This document shows, piece after piece, positions 13,406-21,136 of a stretch of DNA of 24,976 nt. A program made the position numbers and the translations under genes. The notes below the pieces were generated by a model that was not told the origin of the DNA, searched no databases, and saw nothing but the letters and a program-made list of their open reading frames with translations. Numbering within the stretch: the first letter of the stretch is position 1; each line of letters starts with the position of its first letter. The DNA comes from RGIG1681 sp045657465 (lineage in GTDB: Bacteria > Bacillota > Clostridia > Christensenellales > UBA1242), in assembly GCA_045657465.1 (NCBI GenBank), contig JAZOTD010000004.1:1-24976 (forward strand). The letters run 5' to 3'.

Positions 13406-15034
13406 TTAATTTTGTTCTGGAGATGCTTTGAAATAGATAGACACTTCTGAACTCTTTGCTTCAATAACAATTGCTGGATATGAACTGTCAATCTTATTGC
13501 TAAGTCTTTCACCTTTTTCGATTGTGCTGAAAACTCCAGAGCCAACATCATTTTCTTCATATCTAGTTGCATTCTTTGCCTCAATTGCAAATCTGGTGTC
13601 TTTTGCAGTGTTGTCAAGGGCTTTTACAATAAGTTCCTTGCATTTCTCACCCGCTTTAATATTTGTTGCATCTGTAATTTTTGTAAAAGTGAGATCTGCA
13701 TTCTTTAATGCCTCAATAGAAACCTTTCCTGTTAAGCCTGTTGCAGTTAGTTTGCCACCGCTAATGATATTTATGTTTTCACTATCTTTGTTTGTAAATT
13801 CAATGTTGCTTGAAATTGTTTCAATTTTAACATTTCCTGAAGCAGATAAAATATAAACTCTTCCAATTCTTGAGAAAACATTGATGTTGTTCATGGTCAT
13901 ACCGTCACCACCAAGGGTAACTTTGCCACGTTTTGTTGTAACTTTAAGTGCTTCAAGTGCTTCTTCAACAGCAATTTTGCCAGTGTTTGTTTCAATCTGC
14001 ATATTTTTTACAGATTTAACAACAACTGAACCACGCTTTGTTGTAATTGTTCCATTTCCAATCTTGTCAATTACAACCTTTCCTGAACTTGTGACGATTG
14101 AGTTTTTATCTCCACCATCAACTTTTCCAAGTTCAACTTTTCCTGATTTGGTTTTTATATAAACCATTCCTGCAATATTTACTTTTTTGCCCTTAACCGC
14201 AGAGCCGATGTCACCATGTTCTGTGTTTGCAGTTAAATTTTTACAAGATACCAATTTGATGTCGCCATTTTTTGTTGTTAAATCTAAATCACCTGCAACT
14301 TCAGAGTTGATTGTAATTTTACCTTTTTCAGATGTAAGTTTGTAATTTGTTGCTTTTGCAACGGTTGAATACATATCATTAACAATAATAGAGTTTGGAG
14401 TTTTAAGTTCGTATGTTTTTGCAATGGTTAAGCCATCATAAGAAATGTTTCCTGCTGTTTCAATTGAAACCTTGTTAAAATATGCATCTCTAATTTCTGT
14501 TTTTCCAAGAGTTTTGTAGAATGAAATGTCAGATTTTTCAGATTTAATTGTCAAATCATAAATACCTTTTGCTTCAGTGTCAATTCTAGCAATTGGAATA
14601 TATAATTTGAAAAATCTTTCGCTGGCTTTGTTTTCAAAGATAAATTTTTCAAAACCTTTAACTTTGATAACAGCCCCGCCTTTTTTATCTAAAGAAATAT
14701 CAAATTTTGGTTTTTCAATATTTGTTTTTGTTAAGCCAATATAATTTTCATAATAGTGGAATTCATATTCATAACTTTCAGTATATTCAACATAAATTGG
14801 AATTTCTGAAGCTTCAACGGTTATTGATCCCGTGAACCCAGTAAGCCCCGCATCTTCAAGAGCTTTATCTAAATAGATGCGTTTGCTATTATATGCACGT
14901 GCATCATTTGCAACATACATAAGCCCAAAAAGTCTTGTGCCTGGTGCAAGTATCAACACCAAGAAAAAGCCTACGCATAAAAATGCGACTATACCTAAAA
15001 CTATAAAAAAGATAGCTGTAAATCTTTTTGTCAT
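13406..15034 (-). CDS. Membrane-anchored DUF4097-type beta-repeat protein
   Basis: This 542-residue protein has one N-terminal hydrophobic segment (about residues 5-30, no lipobox Cys, no obvious cleavage site), then an extracytoplasmic body built of short repeating beta strands (for example LTTKNGDIKLVSCKNLTANTEHGDIG, TTKRGSVVVKS, TTKRGKVTLGG). This matches DUF4097 / adhesin-like beta-helix proteins, often associated with cell-envelope stress loci. The repeated motif TxxGxxxxxxxxG recurs about every 20 residues between 230 and 430. ATG 15034-15032 has AGGTGG upstream. It is transcribed alone from a promoter carrying an operator-like repeat. Function in this organism is unknown. Confidence 0.75.
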   Translation of the reverse strand: MTKRFTAIFFIVLGIVAFLCVGFFLVLILAPGTRLFGLMYVANDARAYNSKRIYLDKALEDAGLTGFTGSITVEASEIPIYVEYTESYEYEFHYYENYIGLTKTNIEKPKFDISLDKKGGAVIKVKGFEKFIFENKASERFFKLYIPIARIDTEAKGIYDLTIKSEKSDISFYKTLGKTEIRDAYFNKVSIETAGNISYDGLTIAKTYELKTPNSIIVNDMYSTVAKATNYKLTSEKGKITINSEVAGDLDLTTKNGDIKLVSCKNLTANTEHGDIGSAVKGKKVNIAGMVYIKTKSGKVELGKVDGGDKNSIVTSSGKVVIDKIGNGTITTKRGSVVVKSVKNMQIETNTGKIAVEEALEALKVTTKRGKVTLGGDGMTMNNINVFSRIGRVYILSASGNVKIETISSNIEFTNKDSENINIISGGKLTATGLTGKVSIEALKNADLTFTKITDATNIKAGEKCKELIVKALDNTAKDTRFAIEAKNATRYEENDVGSGVFSTIEKGERLSNKIDSSYPAIVIEAKSSEVSIYFKASPEQN

Positions 15035-15057
15035 TTTTCACCACCTATACATTTTAT

Positions 15058-15087
15058 AGTATAAACTCTTGACAAGGTTGTTGTCAA
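15058..15087 (-). promoter_or_regulatory. Promoter with overlapping operator-like inverted repeat
   Basis: TTGACA (15087-15082), 18 bp, TATACT (15063-15058). A perfect 7-bp inverted repeat, TTGACAA-N5-TTGTCAA (15069-15087), covers the -35 and part of the spacer, the usual place for a repressor site. Confidence 0.65.
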
Positions 15088-15103
15088 ACAAACACGCCTG
15101 CAT

Positions 15104-15150
15104 AAAAAATTTTACTTAAAAAGTAAAAGACCAGGAGATCTCCTGGTCTT
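15104..15150 (-). terminator. Tandem terminators after dnaB
   Basis: First a 24-nt perfect palindrome with arms AAGACCAGGAGA and TCTCCTGGTCTT (15127-15150), then an A/U hairpin TTTTACTT/AAGTAAAA (15110-15128) followed by six U residues (15109-15104). Confidence 0.85.
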
Positions 15151-15155
15151 AATTT

Positions 15156-16769
15156 TTAAAATAATTCATCATCTGTTGGAATTTGCACATTGCTAAAATC
15201 AACCATTGGTGGTTCCATTTCAGGTGGTGGAGCAAGGTCTGCAAGTGATTCATCAGCGGAAATTTCATTTACAATACTGTTGATTGCATTTTTCAAATCT
15301 TCTGGAGTGCTTGCTTTTTTTGCACGCTTTGCATCTTCATTTTTTTCAAATTGAGCAACCATGCTTTGTTCATTTGCATCTTTTTCAAGATTGACAAAGC
15401 TCGTTCTTGAACCGTCCCAACCAAGATAAACGCTGCCAGGTTGACCGTTTCTAAATTTTGCAATAATAAGTTCTGCAGTGTAGCTTCCGTCTTGAGTTTT
15501 TTCCATATCTTTTGGAGACATGTCTCTGTGAATAAACCAAACCATGTCGGCGTCTTGTTCGATAGAACCAGAATCACGAAGGTCTGAAAGCACAGGTTTT
15601 CCAGGTTTTCCGTCATCACGACTTTCAACTGAACGGTTAAGCTGACAAAGCGAAAGCACTGGAACTTCAACTTCTTTTGCAAGCAACTTTAAGTTTCTTG
15701 AAATATCAGCAACTTCGTTTTGACGGTTGTCAGTTTTTGTGTCTGCATGCATCAAACCAAGATAGTCGATAACAACAAGGTCAAGACCCTTTTCTCTTTT
15801 AAGCTTTCTGCATTTAGAAAGCACTTGAGATGGTGTGTTTAATGCATTGTCATCAATGAAGATGTCAGCATTTTTCAATGTTTTGCTGGCCTTCCAAACC
15901 TTTGACCAGTCTGATTCATTTAGTTCACCACGAAGAGCTTTTGCCATTGAAACATTTGCAACTGAAAACAACATTCTTTGAGCAAGTTGTTCTCTGCCCA
16001 TTTCAAGAGAAAAAACTGCAACTTTTGCACCATGGTGAATTGCAGCATTTGATGCAATGTTCATGGCAAGAGATGTTTTACCAACACCAGGACGAGCCGC
16101 CAAGATGATAAGGTCGGTTTTTTGCAAACCATTTGTGGCTTTATCAATTGCATAAAACCCGGTTTTTAAACCCCTGAGTTTTGTGTTGTCTTTTTGAATT
16201 TCTTCGATTTTGTTTATAACATAATCAACAGAAACATCGATGCGTTCAAGTGCACCAGTTTGTCCTTTTTCAGCAATTTCAAAAATTGCTTTTTCAGCCA
16301 TTCCTAAAATGCTTTCATCAGAACCTTTTTCATACGCTTTCGCAATGGTGTCACCACAAGCAATGATAACTTGTCTTAAAACAGAATCACGTTTAATGAT
16401 GTCAATATAATGATTAACACTTGCAGCAGATGGCACAATGCTTGAAAGTGACGAAATATAATTCATTCCGCCAACAGCATTGATGAGACCTTTCTTTTCA
16501 AGTTCATCAGAAACTGTTACAAAATCAATTGATACTGACTTTGAATAAAGTTCTTTAATAACAGAAAAAATGTTTCTGTGGGTTTCATTGTAAAAATCAA
16601 CAAGTTCAAGTTTGCTAACAACTGTGAGCGACGCTTCACTGTCAATGAGCGCACAACCTAAAACCGCTTGTTCGGCATCAAAGTTGTTTGGCAAAATTCT
16701 ACCACCACTCTCAAATGCTTTTTTAAGTTCATTTTCTCTTTGTTCTTTTTTAGAAATTCTTTCAGCCAT
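15156..16769 (-). CDS. dnaB: Replicative DNA helicase
   Basis: This hexameric helicase unwinds DNA at the replication fork. The protein has 537 residues; family members are usually about 440-470. Residues 25-175 are the N-terminal domain (LPNNFDAEQAVLGCALIDSE). The RecA-like domain has Walker A ARPGVGKTS (225-233), Walker B LVVIDYLGLM (331-340), the QLNRSVESR motif (376-384) and SDLRDSGSIEQDADMV (395-410). After about residue 450 there is an additional 80-residue acidic tail ending PTDDELF, reminiscent of an SSB tail. The ATG has AAGGAG upstream. It has its own promoter at 16791-16819 and lies downstream of rpsF-ssb-rpsR; rplI, often between rpsR and dnaB, is absent. Confidence 0.97.
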   Translation of the reverse strand: MAERISKKEQRENELKKAFESGGRILPNNFDAEQAVLGCALIDSEASLTVVSKLELVDFYNETHRNIFSVIKELYSKSVSIDFVTVSDELEKKGLINAVGGMNYISSLSSIVPSAASVNHYIDIIKRDSVLRQVIIACGDTIAKAYEKGSDESILGMAEKAIFEIAEKGQTGALERIDVSVDYVINKIEEIQKDNTKLRGLKTGFYAIDKATNGLQKTDLIILAARPGVGKTSLAMNIASNAAIHHGAKVAVFSLEMGREQLAQRMLFSVANVSMAKALRGELNESDWSKVWKASKTLKNADIFIDDNALNTPSQVLSKCRKLKREKGLDLVVIDYLGLMHADTKTDNRQNEVADISRNLKLLAKEVEVPVLSLCQLNRSVESRDDGKPGKPVLSDLRDSGSIEQDADMVWFIHRDMSPKDMEKTQDGSYTAELIIAKFRNGQPGSVYLGWDGSRTSFVNLEKDANEQSMVAQFEKNEDAKRAKKASTPEDLKNAINSIVNEISADESLADLAPPPEMEPPMVDFSNVQIPTDDELF

Positions 16770-16790
16770 AACGACTCCTTATTAAAAATA

Positions 16791-16819
16791 AGTATACCCT
16801 TGAAACCTAGTGTTGTCAA
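16791..16819 (-). promoter_or_regulatory. dnaB promoter
   Basis: TTGACA (16819-16814), 17 bp, TATACT (16796-16791), followed by a leader of about 20 nt with AAGGAG. Confidence 0.8.
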
Positions 16820-16881
16820 TAAAGAAAATTTTTTGACATAAAGTTTGTATGAAATAATTAAAAATGTAATTTTTAAAACAC

Positions 16882-16934
16882 AAAAAAAGCCCACGCACGA
16901 GCTTAGTAAACCTAAGTGACTGTGTGGACTTTTT
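16882..16934 (-). terminator. Second terminator downstream of rpsR
   Basis: A long imperfect hairpin has outer pairs 16929-16921 with 16889-16897 and an inner stem CTTAG/CTAAG (16902-16906 with 16912-16916). It is followed on the minus strand by seven U residues. It could end read-through from rpsR or mark the end of a small RNA from the 16935-17000 region. Confidence 0.75.
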
Positions 16935-16970
16935 GAATATTTAGCACTAATTTGCTTAATTGTTGGTTGC

Positions 16971-17100
16971 ATTTTAAGTCAAAATTTGAGTATAGGGCGA
17001 GAAATAGAAAAAAATCTCAGGCTCGAGTTTACTGTTCGTAAATGAGTGTCTGAGATTTTTGATAATTTCAAAGCATTATGCTTGAATTTTGACTTAAAAT
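16971..17100. repeat. 16-bp inverted repeats bracketing the rpsR terminator
   Basis: Perfect 16-bp arms ATTTTAAGTCAAAATT (16971-16986) and AATTTTGACTTAAAAT (17085-17100) are 98 bp apart. The right arm touches the first base of the rpsR stop codon. Between them lie AAGCAT-A-ATGCTT and a strong terminator. The arrangement looks like a miniature inverted-repeat element or a single large folded 3' end. No target-site duplication is seen, and the element has no gene. Confidence 0.65.
17003..17060 (-). terminator. Main terminator of rpsF-ssb-rpsR
   Basis: An 11-bp perfect stem AAAAATCTCAG/CTGAGATTTTT (17060-17050 with 17020-17010), an inner stem TTTAC/GTAAA, then a further U-run on the minus strand. 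The 330-base gap from 16770 to 17099 contains this, the inverted repeat, a second terminator and the dnaB promoter, but no convincing gene. Confidence 0.85.
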
Positions 17101-17369
17101 TACAGTGTGCGGTATGGAAGAAGCGCCATAACTCTTGCTCTCTTGATAGCAGCTGTGAGTTCTCTTTGGTGTCTTGCACAAACGCCTGTTGTTCTTCTTG
17201 GAATGATTTTACCTTTTTCTGTCATATACTTTCTAAGTTTTGCTGTGTTTTTGTAATCAATAACTTCGCTCTTTTCAGCACAGAAAGCACAAACCTTTTT
17301 AGATTCTTTACGGAATTTGTTTGGGTTTTTATCATCGTAAGAAGATTCTTTCTTAAATTTTCTATCCAT
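17100..17369 (-). CDS. rpsR: 30S ribosomal protein S18
   Basis: S18 pairs with S6 on the 30S platform. The 89-residue protein is a zinc-ribbon (C+) type, with VCAFC (C27, C30) and VCARH (C64, H67), then the conserved tail RELTAAIKRARVMALLPY. The N-terminus is Lys-rich. The ATG has AAGGAG upstream and the gene follows ssb by 14 bp. A strong terminator lies within the inverted repeat just beyond the stop. Confidence 0.97.
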   Translation of the reverse strand: MDRKFKKESSYDDKNPNKFRKESKKVCAFCAEKSEVIDYKNTAKLRKYMTEKGKIIPRRTTGVCARHQRELTAAIKRARVMALLPYRTL

Positions 17370-17383
17370 GATTTATCTCCTTA

Positions 17384-17812
17384 TTAAAATGGTAAATTGT
17401 CGTCGTCGATTGGTTCAAATTTGTTAACAACATCACTCTTGCCTGAAGATTTTGAACCTGTTTCAGGAGCTTCAAATTCATCACCTGATGATGGACCTTT
17501 GCTTGATAAAAATTCTACTTCTTCAGCAACAACTTCTGTTGAATATTTTTTTGTTCCATCAGTGCCGTCATAAGAACGTGTTTGAATAGAACCAACAACA
17601 CCTGCCTTGCTACCTTTTTTAAGATATTTGTAGCAGTTGTCTGCTTGACCACGCCATACAACAACGTTGATAAAGTCTGCTTCTCTTTCTCCGTTTTCAT
17701 TAGCAAATCTTCTTTGAACTGCCAAGCTGAAACGGCAAAGTGAAATGCCACTATTGGTTGTGATAAGTTCTGGGTCTCTTGTTAAGTTGCCAACTAAAAT
17801 TACTTTATTCAT
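17384..17812 (-). CDS. ssb: Single-stranded DNA-binding protein
   Basis: SSB coats single-stranded DNA in replication and repair. The 142-residue protein has an OB fold (MNKVILVGNLTRDPELITTNSG; about 1-105), a Ser/Gly-rich linker and the protein-interaction tip FEPIDDDNLPF at the C-terminus. The usual family length is about 140-180, so this one has a short linker. AGGAG precedes the ATG. It lies 30 bp after rpsF and 14 bp before rpsR, the standard bacterial order. Confidence 0.98.
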   Translation of the reverse strand: MNKVILVGNLTRDPELITTNSGISLCRFSLAVQRRFANENGEREADFINVVVWRGQADNCYKYLKKGSKAGVVGSIQTRSYDGTDGTKKYSTEVVAEEVEFLSSKGPSSGDEFEAPETGSKSSGKSDVVNKFEPIDDDNLPF

Positions 17813-17842
17813 AAATTTTCTCCTATCGGTAGTTTTTCTAAA

Positions 17843-18124
17843 CTATTTTGCGACAATCATGTGTCTAACAACATTTTTGTTGATGTTGAGTTTGCTTGTG
17901 ATTTGTGCTGGAACTGTGTCTTCAGCTGCAAAATTCATTAAGCAATAGAAACCTTCTTGTTTGTAGTTGATTGGATAAGCATATTTACGCATGCCCCATT
18001 TGTCTGGTTCTTCGCAAGTAGCACCCAATTTTTCAACAAGGTCTTTAACACTCAAAACAACTTTTTCTTTTTCTTCGTCAGAAATACTTCCATCGATGAT
18101 GTATAATAATTCGTAATTTTTCAT
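17843..18124 (-). CDS. rpsF: 30S ribosomal protein S6
   Basis: S6 forms a dimer with S18 on the 30S platform. This 93-residue protein has the S6 ferredoxin-like fold pattern: MKNYELLYIIDGSISDEEKE, then WGMRKYAYPINYKQEGFYCLMNF, then LNINKNVVRHMIVAK. The ATG has AAGGAGG 9 nt upstream. It is the first gene of the operon and its leader carries a candidate S6:S18 binding hairpin. Confidence 0.98.
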   Translation of the reverse strand: MKNYELLYIIDGSISDEEKEKVVLSVKDLVEKLGATCEEPDKWGMRKYAYPINYKQEGFYCLMNFAAEDTVPAQITSKLNINKNVVRHMIVAK

Positions 18125-18150
18125 GTTTCATTGCCTCCTTTTGGACTCAT

Positions 18151-18175
18151 TCGGTTTAGGGAAAAGGCCCTAAAC
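18151..18175 (-). promoter_or_regulatory. Candidate S6:S18 autoregulatory hairpin
   Basis: An 8-bp stem GTTTAGGG/CCCTAAAC with a 6-nt loop is followed directly by CGAAUGA, giving the CCG trinucleotide known from rpsF-leader RNA that binds the S6:S18 complex. It lies between the promoter and the ribosome binding site. The exact match to the published motif was not tested. Confidence 0.5.
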
Positions 18176-18191
18176 AAGGAATTGTACTGGC

Positions 18192-18220
18192 ATTGTAGCA
18201 CACTATTTTAATTTTTGCAA
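18192..18220 (-). promoter_or_regulatory. rpsF operon promoter
   Basis: TTGCAA (18220-18215), 17 bp, TACAAT (18197-18192). The leader is about 60 nt. Confidence 0.7.
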
Positions 18221-18352
18221 GTATATTTTTTAACATAACCATAGTTATGGCTATAATTTCATTCTTAAAATGTTACAAATTAATTAAAATTTACACTTTT
18301 GAAAGACATGCATAAATTTTTTGATAATTAATATTATTTTATTATCTCTCAT

Positions 18353-18380
18353 TTGACTTTTCGGTTTTTAATTTTATAAT
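18353..18380 (+). promoter_or_regulatory. Promoter of the P-type ATPase
   Basis: TTGACT (18353-18358), 16 bp, TATAAT (18375-18380). AAGGGGA precedes the ATG at 18414. The rest of 18221-18352 is A/T-rich and contains a small inverted repeat CATAAC-CATA-GTTATG (18234-18249), possibly an operator but far from the promoter. Confidence 0.75.
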
Positions 18381-18413
18381 ATAATTATAATACTTTTCTC
18401 GTAAGGGGATTTT

Positions 18414-21095
18414 ATGGCAAAAAAGAAGAAACAAGAAGTTGAAGCAGTTGCTCAACCAGAATCTGTGATTGAAGAAATCAAAGAAATAGCAGATGAAGTG
18501 GTTGAACCTGTTAAAAAAGAAAAGAAAGAAAAACAACCAAAAGAAAACACCAAACGCGCTCTCAAAAAAGCTCAAAAAGCAGAAAAGCAAAAGCTTAAAG
18601 AAAAACGCAAGAAAGAACGTGAAAAAGAACGCGAAGAAAATGATGACGGCGAACCAAAGCTTAGAGATGTTTTCAAAATGGTTTTTGACAACTCAAACAA
18701 AAAGAAAAAACAAGAACCAATTGTTCAAAAACGTGTTAAGCGTGTTAAAACAGACTACAAAAACGGTTTAACCGCCGACCAAGTGCAAGAGAGAATTTCA
18801 AAGGGTCAAACCAATGCAACTCCAAACACAAACGTTAAAACAATTCGAAGCATCTTGATGCAAAACATTTTCACATTCTTTAATATTTTGTGTTTTGTTA
18901 TTGCTATCATTTTGGTGGTTGTAAACATAATCTATAAACAAGCTTGGAGCAATATCTTGTTTATGATTACAATTATGGTCAACATCATAATTGGAATCGT
19001 GCAAGAAATAAAAGCGAAAAAAACAATTGAAAAACTTTCGCTTTTAACCGCACCAGTTGTCAAAGTTGTTCGTGAAGGTGTTGAATCAAACATCGCAACA
19101 GAAGAAGTTGTTATTGACGATATCGTAATCTTATCAACAGGCAAACAGATTGTTGCTGACTGCGTTGTAGTCGAAGGCAATATTGAAGTTAACGAAAGTG
19201 TGCTCACCGGTGAAAGCCTTCCTATAAAAAAGAAAGTTGGCGACACCTTGCTCGCTGGAAGCTTTGTTGTTTCAGGACACTGCCACGCAAGAGTTGAAAA
19301 AGTTGGAACAAATAACTACATTCAACAACTTGCAATGACAGCTAAAAAATATCGCAAACCAAAATCAGAACTTTTCAATTCACTCAAAATTATCATTAAA
19401 GTTATTGGTATCTTAATCGTTCCAATTACAGTGTTAATGTTCTTAAATAGCAGTGCACAAGCAAGTGGTGATGTCGTTTCAGCAATCACAACAACTGCTG
19501 GTTCAACAATTGGCATGATTCCTGCGGGAATGTTCCTCTTGTGTTCTGTTTCACTTACTGTATCCGTAATCAAACTTGCAAGAAAAAAGGCACTCGTTCA
19601 AGACCTTTATTGCGTTGAAATGCTCGCTCGTGTAAACGTTTTGTGTTTAGATAAAACCGGAACAATCACTGACGGCACAATGAAAGTGTTTAATTGCGTT
19701 CAGCTAACAAACACTGACCAAACAATCAAAAGAATCATGGGTTCAATGCTATCTGCTCTTGGCGACAACAACCAAACCAGCCAGGCATTGATCAACTATT
19801 TTGGTTATAACAAAGAAATGACCCCAACAATAACCATTCCATTCTCGTCTTCAAGAAAACTTTCAGCTGTAACTTTTGACGGAAACGGAACATATATTAT
19901 GGGTGCTCCAGAATTTGTTATGCCAAACATGAAAGATGAAAAACTTCAAACCATGATTGAGCAATATGCAAAAGATGGTTACAGAACCTTACTTTTGGCA
20001 CATACAAACAAATCAATTTCAAAAGATACACTTCCTGAAGAAAGAGAAGCTATTGCAATCATTATTTTGGAAGACCATATTAGAGAAGAAGCCGCTCAAA
20101 CCATTGCATGGTTTAAAGAAAATGGCGTAAAAGTTAAAATTATTTCTGGTGACAACCCACTCACTGTTTCAGAAATTGCAAAACGTGTTGGCGTTGAAGG
20201 CACTGACTCATTCATTAGTCTTGATGGACTAAATGAAAAACAAGTTGTTGCTGCTGCAAACAAATACACCGTGTTTGGACGTGTTACACCAGAACAAAAA
20301 GCACTTTTAATTAAAACAATCAAGAGTGACGGAAACACTGTTGCCATGACCGGTGACGGCGTAAATGACATCTTGGCATTAAAAGAAGCTGATTGCTCAA
20401 TTGCAATGGCTAGCGGAAATGAAGCCGTTAGAAGCGTAAGCCACATGGTTTTGTTAAATTCAGACTTCTCAAGCATGCCAGACACAGTAATTGAAGGAAG
20501 AAAAGTTATTAACAACGTTCAAAAAGCATCATCATTGTTCTTTATGAAAACACTGTTCTCAATTATCTTCTCTATTCTTGTAATCATTATTCAACAACCA
20601 TATCCATTTACAACATCAAGCATGCTCTTGTTTGAATGGTTCGTAATTGGCATACCTTCATTCATACTGGCGTTCTTGCCGAATAACAAACCGATTGAAG
20701 GAAAATTTATTTATAACCTTATTAAAAATGCACTTCCTGGTGCAGTTGCCCTAGTGTTCAACGTTGGTGCCGTTTATCTTTATAACCTGCTTGCCAATGG
20801 TTCAATTTCAGGAAACATCGAGCTTGTTTCAACAATGTCAACACTTATTTTGACATTCACAGGTCTTTCAATGCTTTATAGACTTTGCAAACCATTCAAC
20901 GGAATCACAACATTCTTATTCATCACAATGTTTGCACTTTGTGTTGTATGCTTCTTTGCTTGGCCTGGTTTCTTTGGACTCTTGTCAATCTCAGCTCTTG
21001 GACTTGCTGATACTTTGTTTGTAATTGTTCTTGCACTTGCTGCTCCAACAATGATTGCAATCTTGTATAAAGTTATGGATAAAATTAAACTTTAA
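18414..21095 (+). CDS. Cation-translocating P-type ATPase (CtpE-like)
   Basis: This membrane pump uses ATP to move a cation. The 893-residue protein has TGES (265-268), the phosphorylation site DKTGT (413-417), ISGDNP (577-582) and GDGVND (647-652), all intact. Predicted membrane helices lie at about 149-172, 178-197, 325-345, 358-383 and several after 700. The C-terminal part (VIEGRKVINNVQKASSLFFM, then GIPSFILAFLPNN) is like actinobacterial CtpE and related pumps, suggesting Ca2+ or another divalent ion; the substrate is not proven. Residues 1-115 are a Lys/Glu-rich cytoplasmic extension absent from most relatives. M4 reads MIPAGMFLL, where many Ca2+ pumps have PEG. A bidirectional terminator follows. 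It is the only large plus-strand gene. Confidence 0.93.
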   Translation: MAKKKKQEVEAVAQPESVIEEIKEIADEVVEPVKKEKKEKQPKENTKRALKKAQKAEKQKLKEKRKKEREKEREENDDGEPKLRDVFKMVFDNSNKKKKQEPIVQKRVKRVKTDYKNGLTADQVQERISKGQTNATPNTNVKTIRSILMQNIFTFFNILCFVIAIILVVVNIIYKQAWSNILFMITIMVNIIIGIVQEIKAKKTIEKLSLLTAPVVKVVREGVESNIATEEVVIDDIVILSTGKQIVADCVVVEGNIEVNESVLTGESLPIKKKVGDTLLAGSFVVSGHCHARVEKVGTNNYIQQLAMTAKKYRKPKSELFNSLKIIIKVIGILIVPITVLMFLNSSAQASGDVVSAITTTAGSTIGMIPAGMFLLCSVSLTVSVIKLARKKALVQDLYCVEMLARVNVLCLDKTGTITDGTMKVFNCVQLTNTDQTIKRIMGSMLSALGDNNQTSQALINYFGYNKEMTPTITIPFSSSRKLSAVTFDGNGTYIMGAPEFVMPNMKDEKLQTMIEQYAKDGYRTLLLAHTNKSISKDTLPEEREAIAIIILEDHIREEAAQTIAWFKENGVKVKIISGDNPLTVSEIAKRVGVEGTDSFISLDGLNEKQVVAAANKYTVFGRVTPEQKALLIKTIKSDGNTVAMTGDGVNDILALKEADCSIAMASGNEAVRSVSHMVLLNSDFSSMPDTVIEGRKVINNVQKASSLFFMKTLFSIIFSILVIIIQQPYPFTTSSMLLFEWFVIGIPSFILAFLPNNKPIEGKFIYNLIKNALPGAVALVFNVGAVYLYNLLANGSISGNIELVSTMSTLILTFTGLSMLYRLCKPFNGITTFLFITMFALCVVCFFAWPGFFGLLSISALGLADTLFVIVLALAAPTMIAILYKVMDKIKL

Positions 21096-21097
21096 AT

Positions 21098-21130
21098 AAA
21101 AACACTCTTGAATTACAAGAGTGTTTTTTT
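21098..21130. terminator. Bidirectional terminator between the ATPase and gerAC
   Basis: Stem CACTCTTG/CAAGAGTG extended by five A-T pairs (21098-21110 with 21116-21128), loop AATTA, T-run after. It can serve both converging genes. Confidence 0.9.
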
Positions 21131-21136
21131 GTGCTT

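Noticed and set aside
16882..16934. Nested hairpin as a possible tRNA
   Set aside because: It has only two helices, no anticodon or T-loop consensus and a U-run at its end, so it is a terminator.
16930..16972. A minus-strand frame starting MQPTIKQISAKYSKSP that recalls the S12 N-terminus, as a possible rpsL fragment
   Set aside because: It has no ribosome binding site, runs straight into a terminator hairpin, and the likeness covers only a few residues. Chance is more likely.
18234..18249. Inverted repeat CATAAC-CATA-GTTATG as an operator for the ATPase
   Set aside because: It is more than 100 bp from the ATPase promoter and only 6 bp per arm in A/T-rich DNA; noted only as a possibility.
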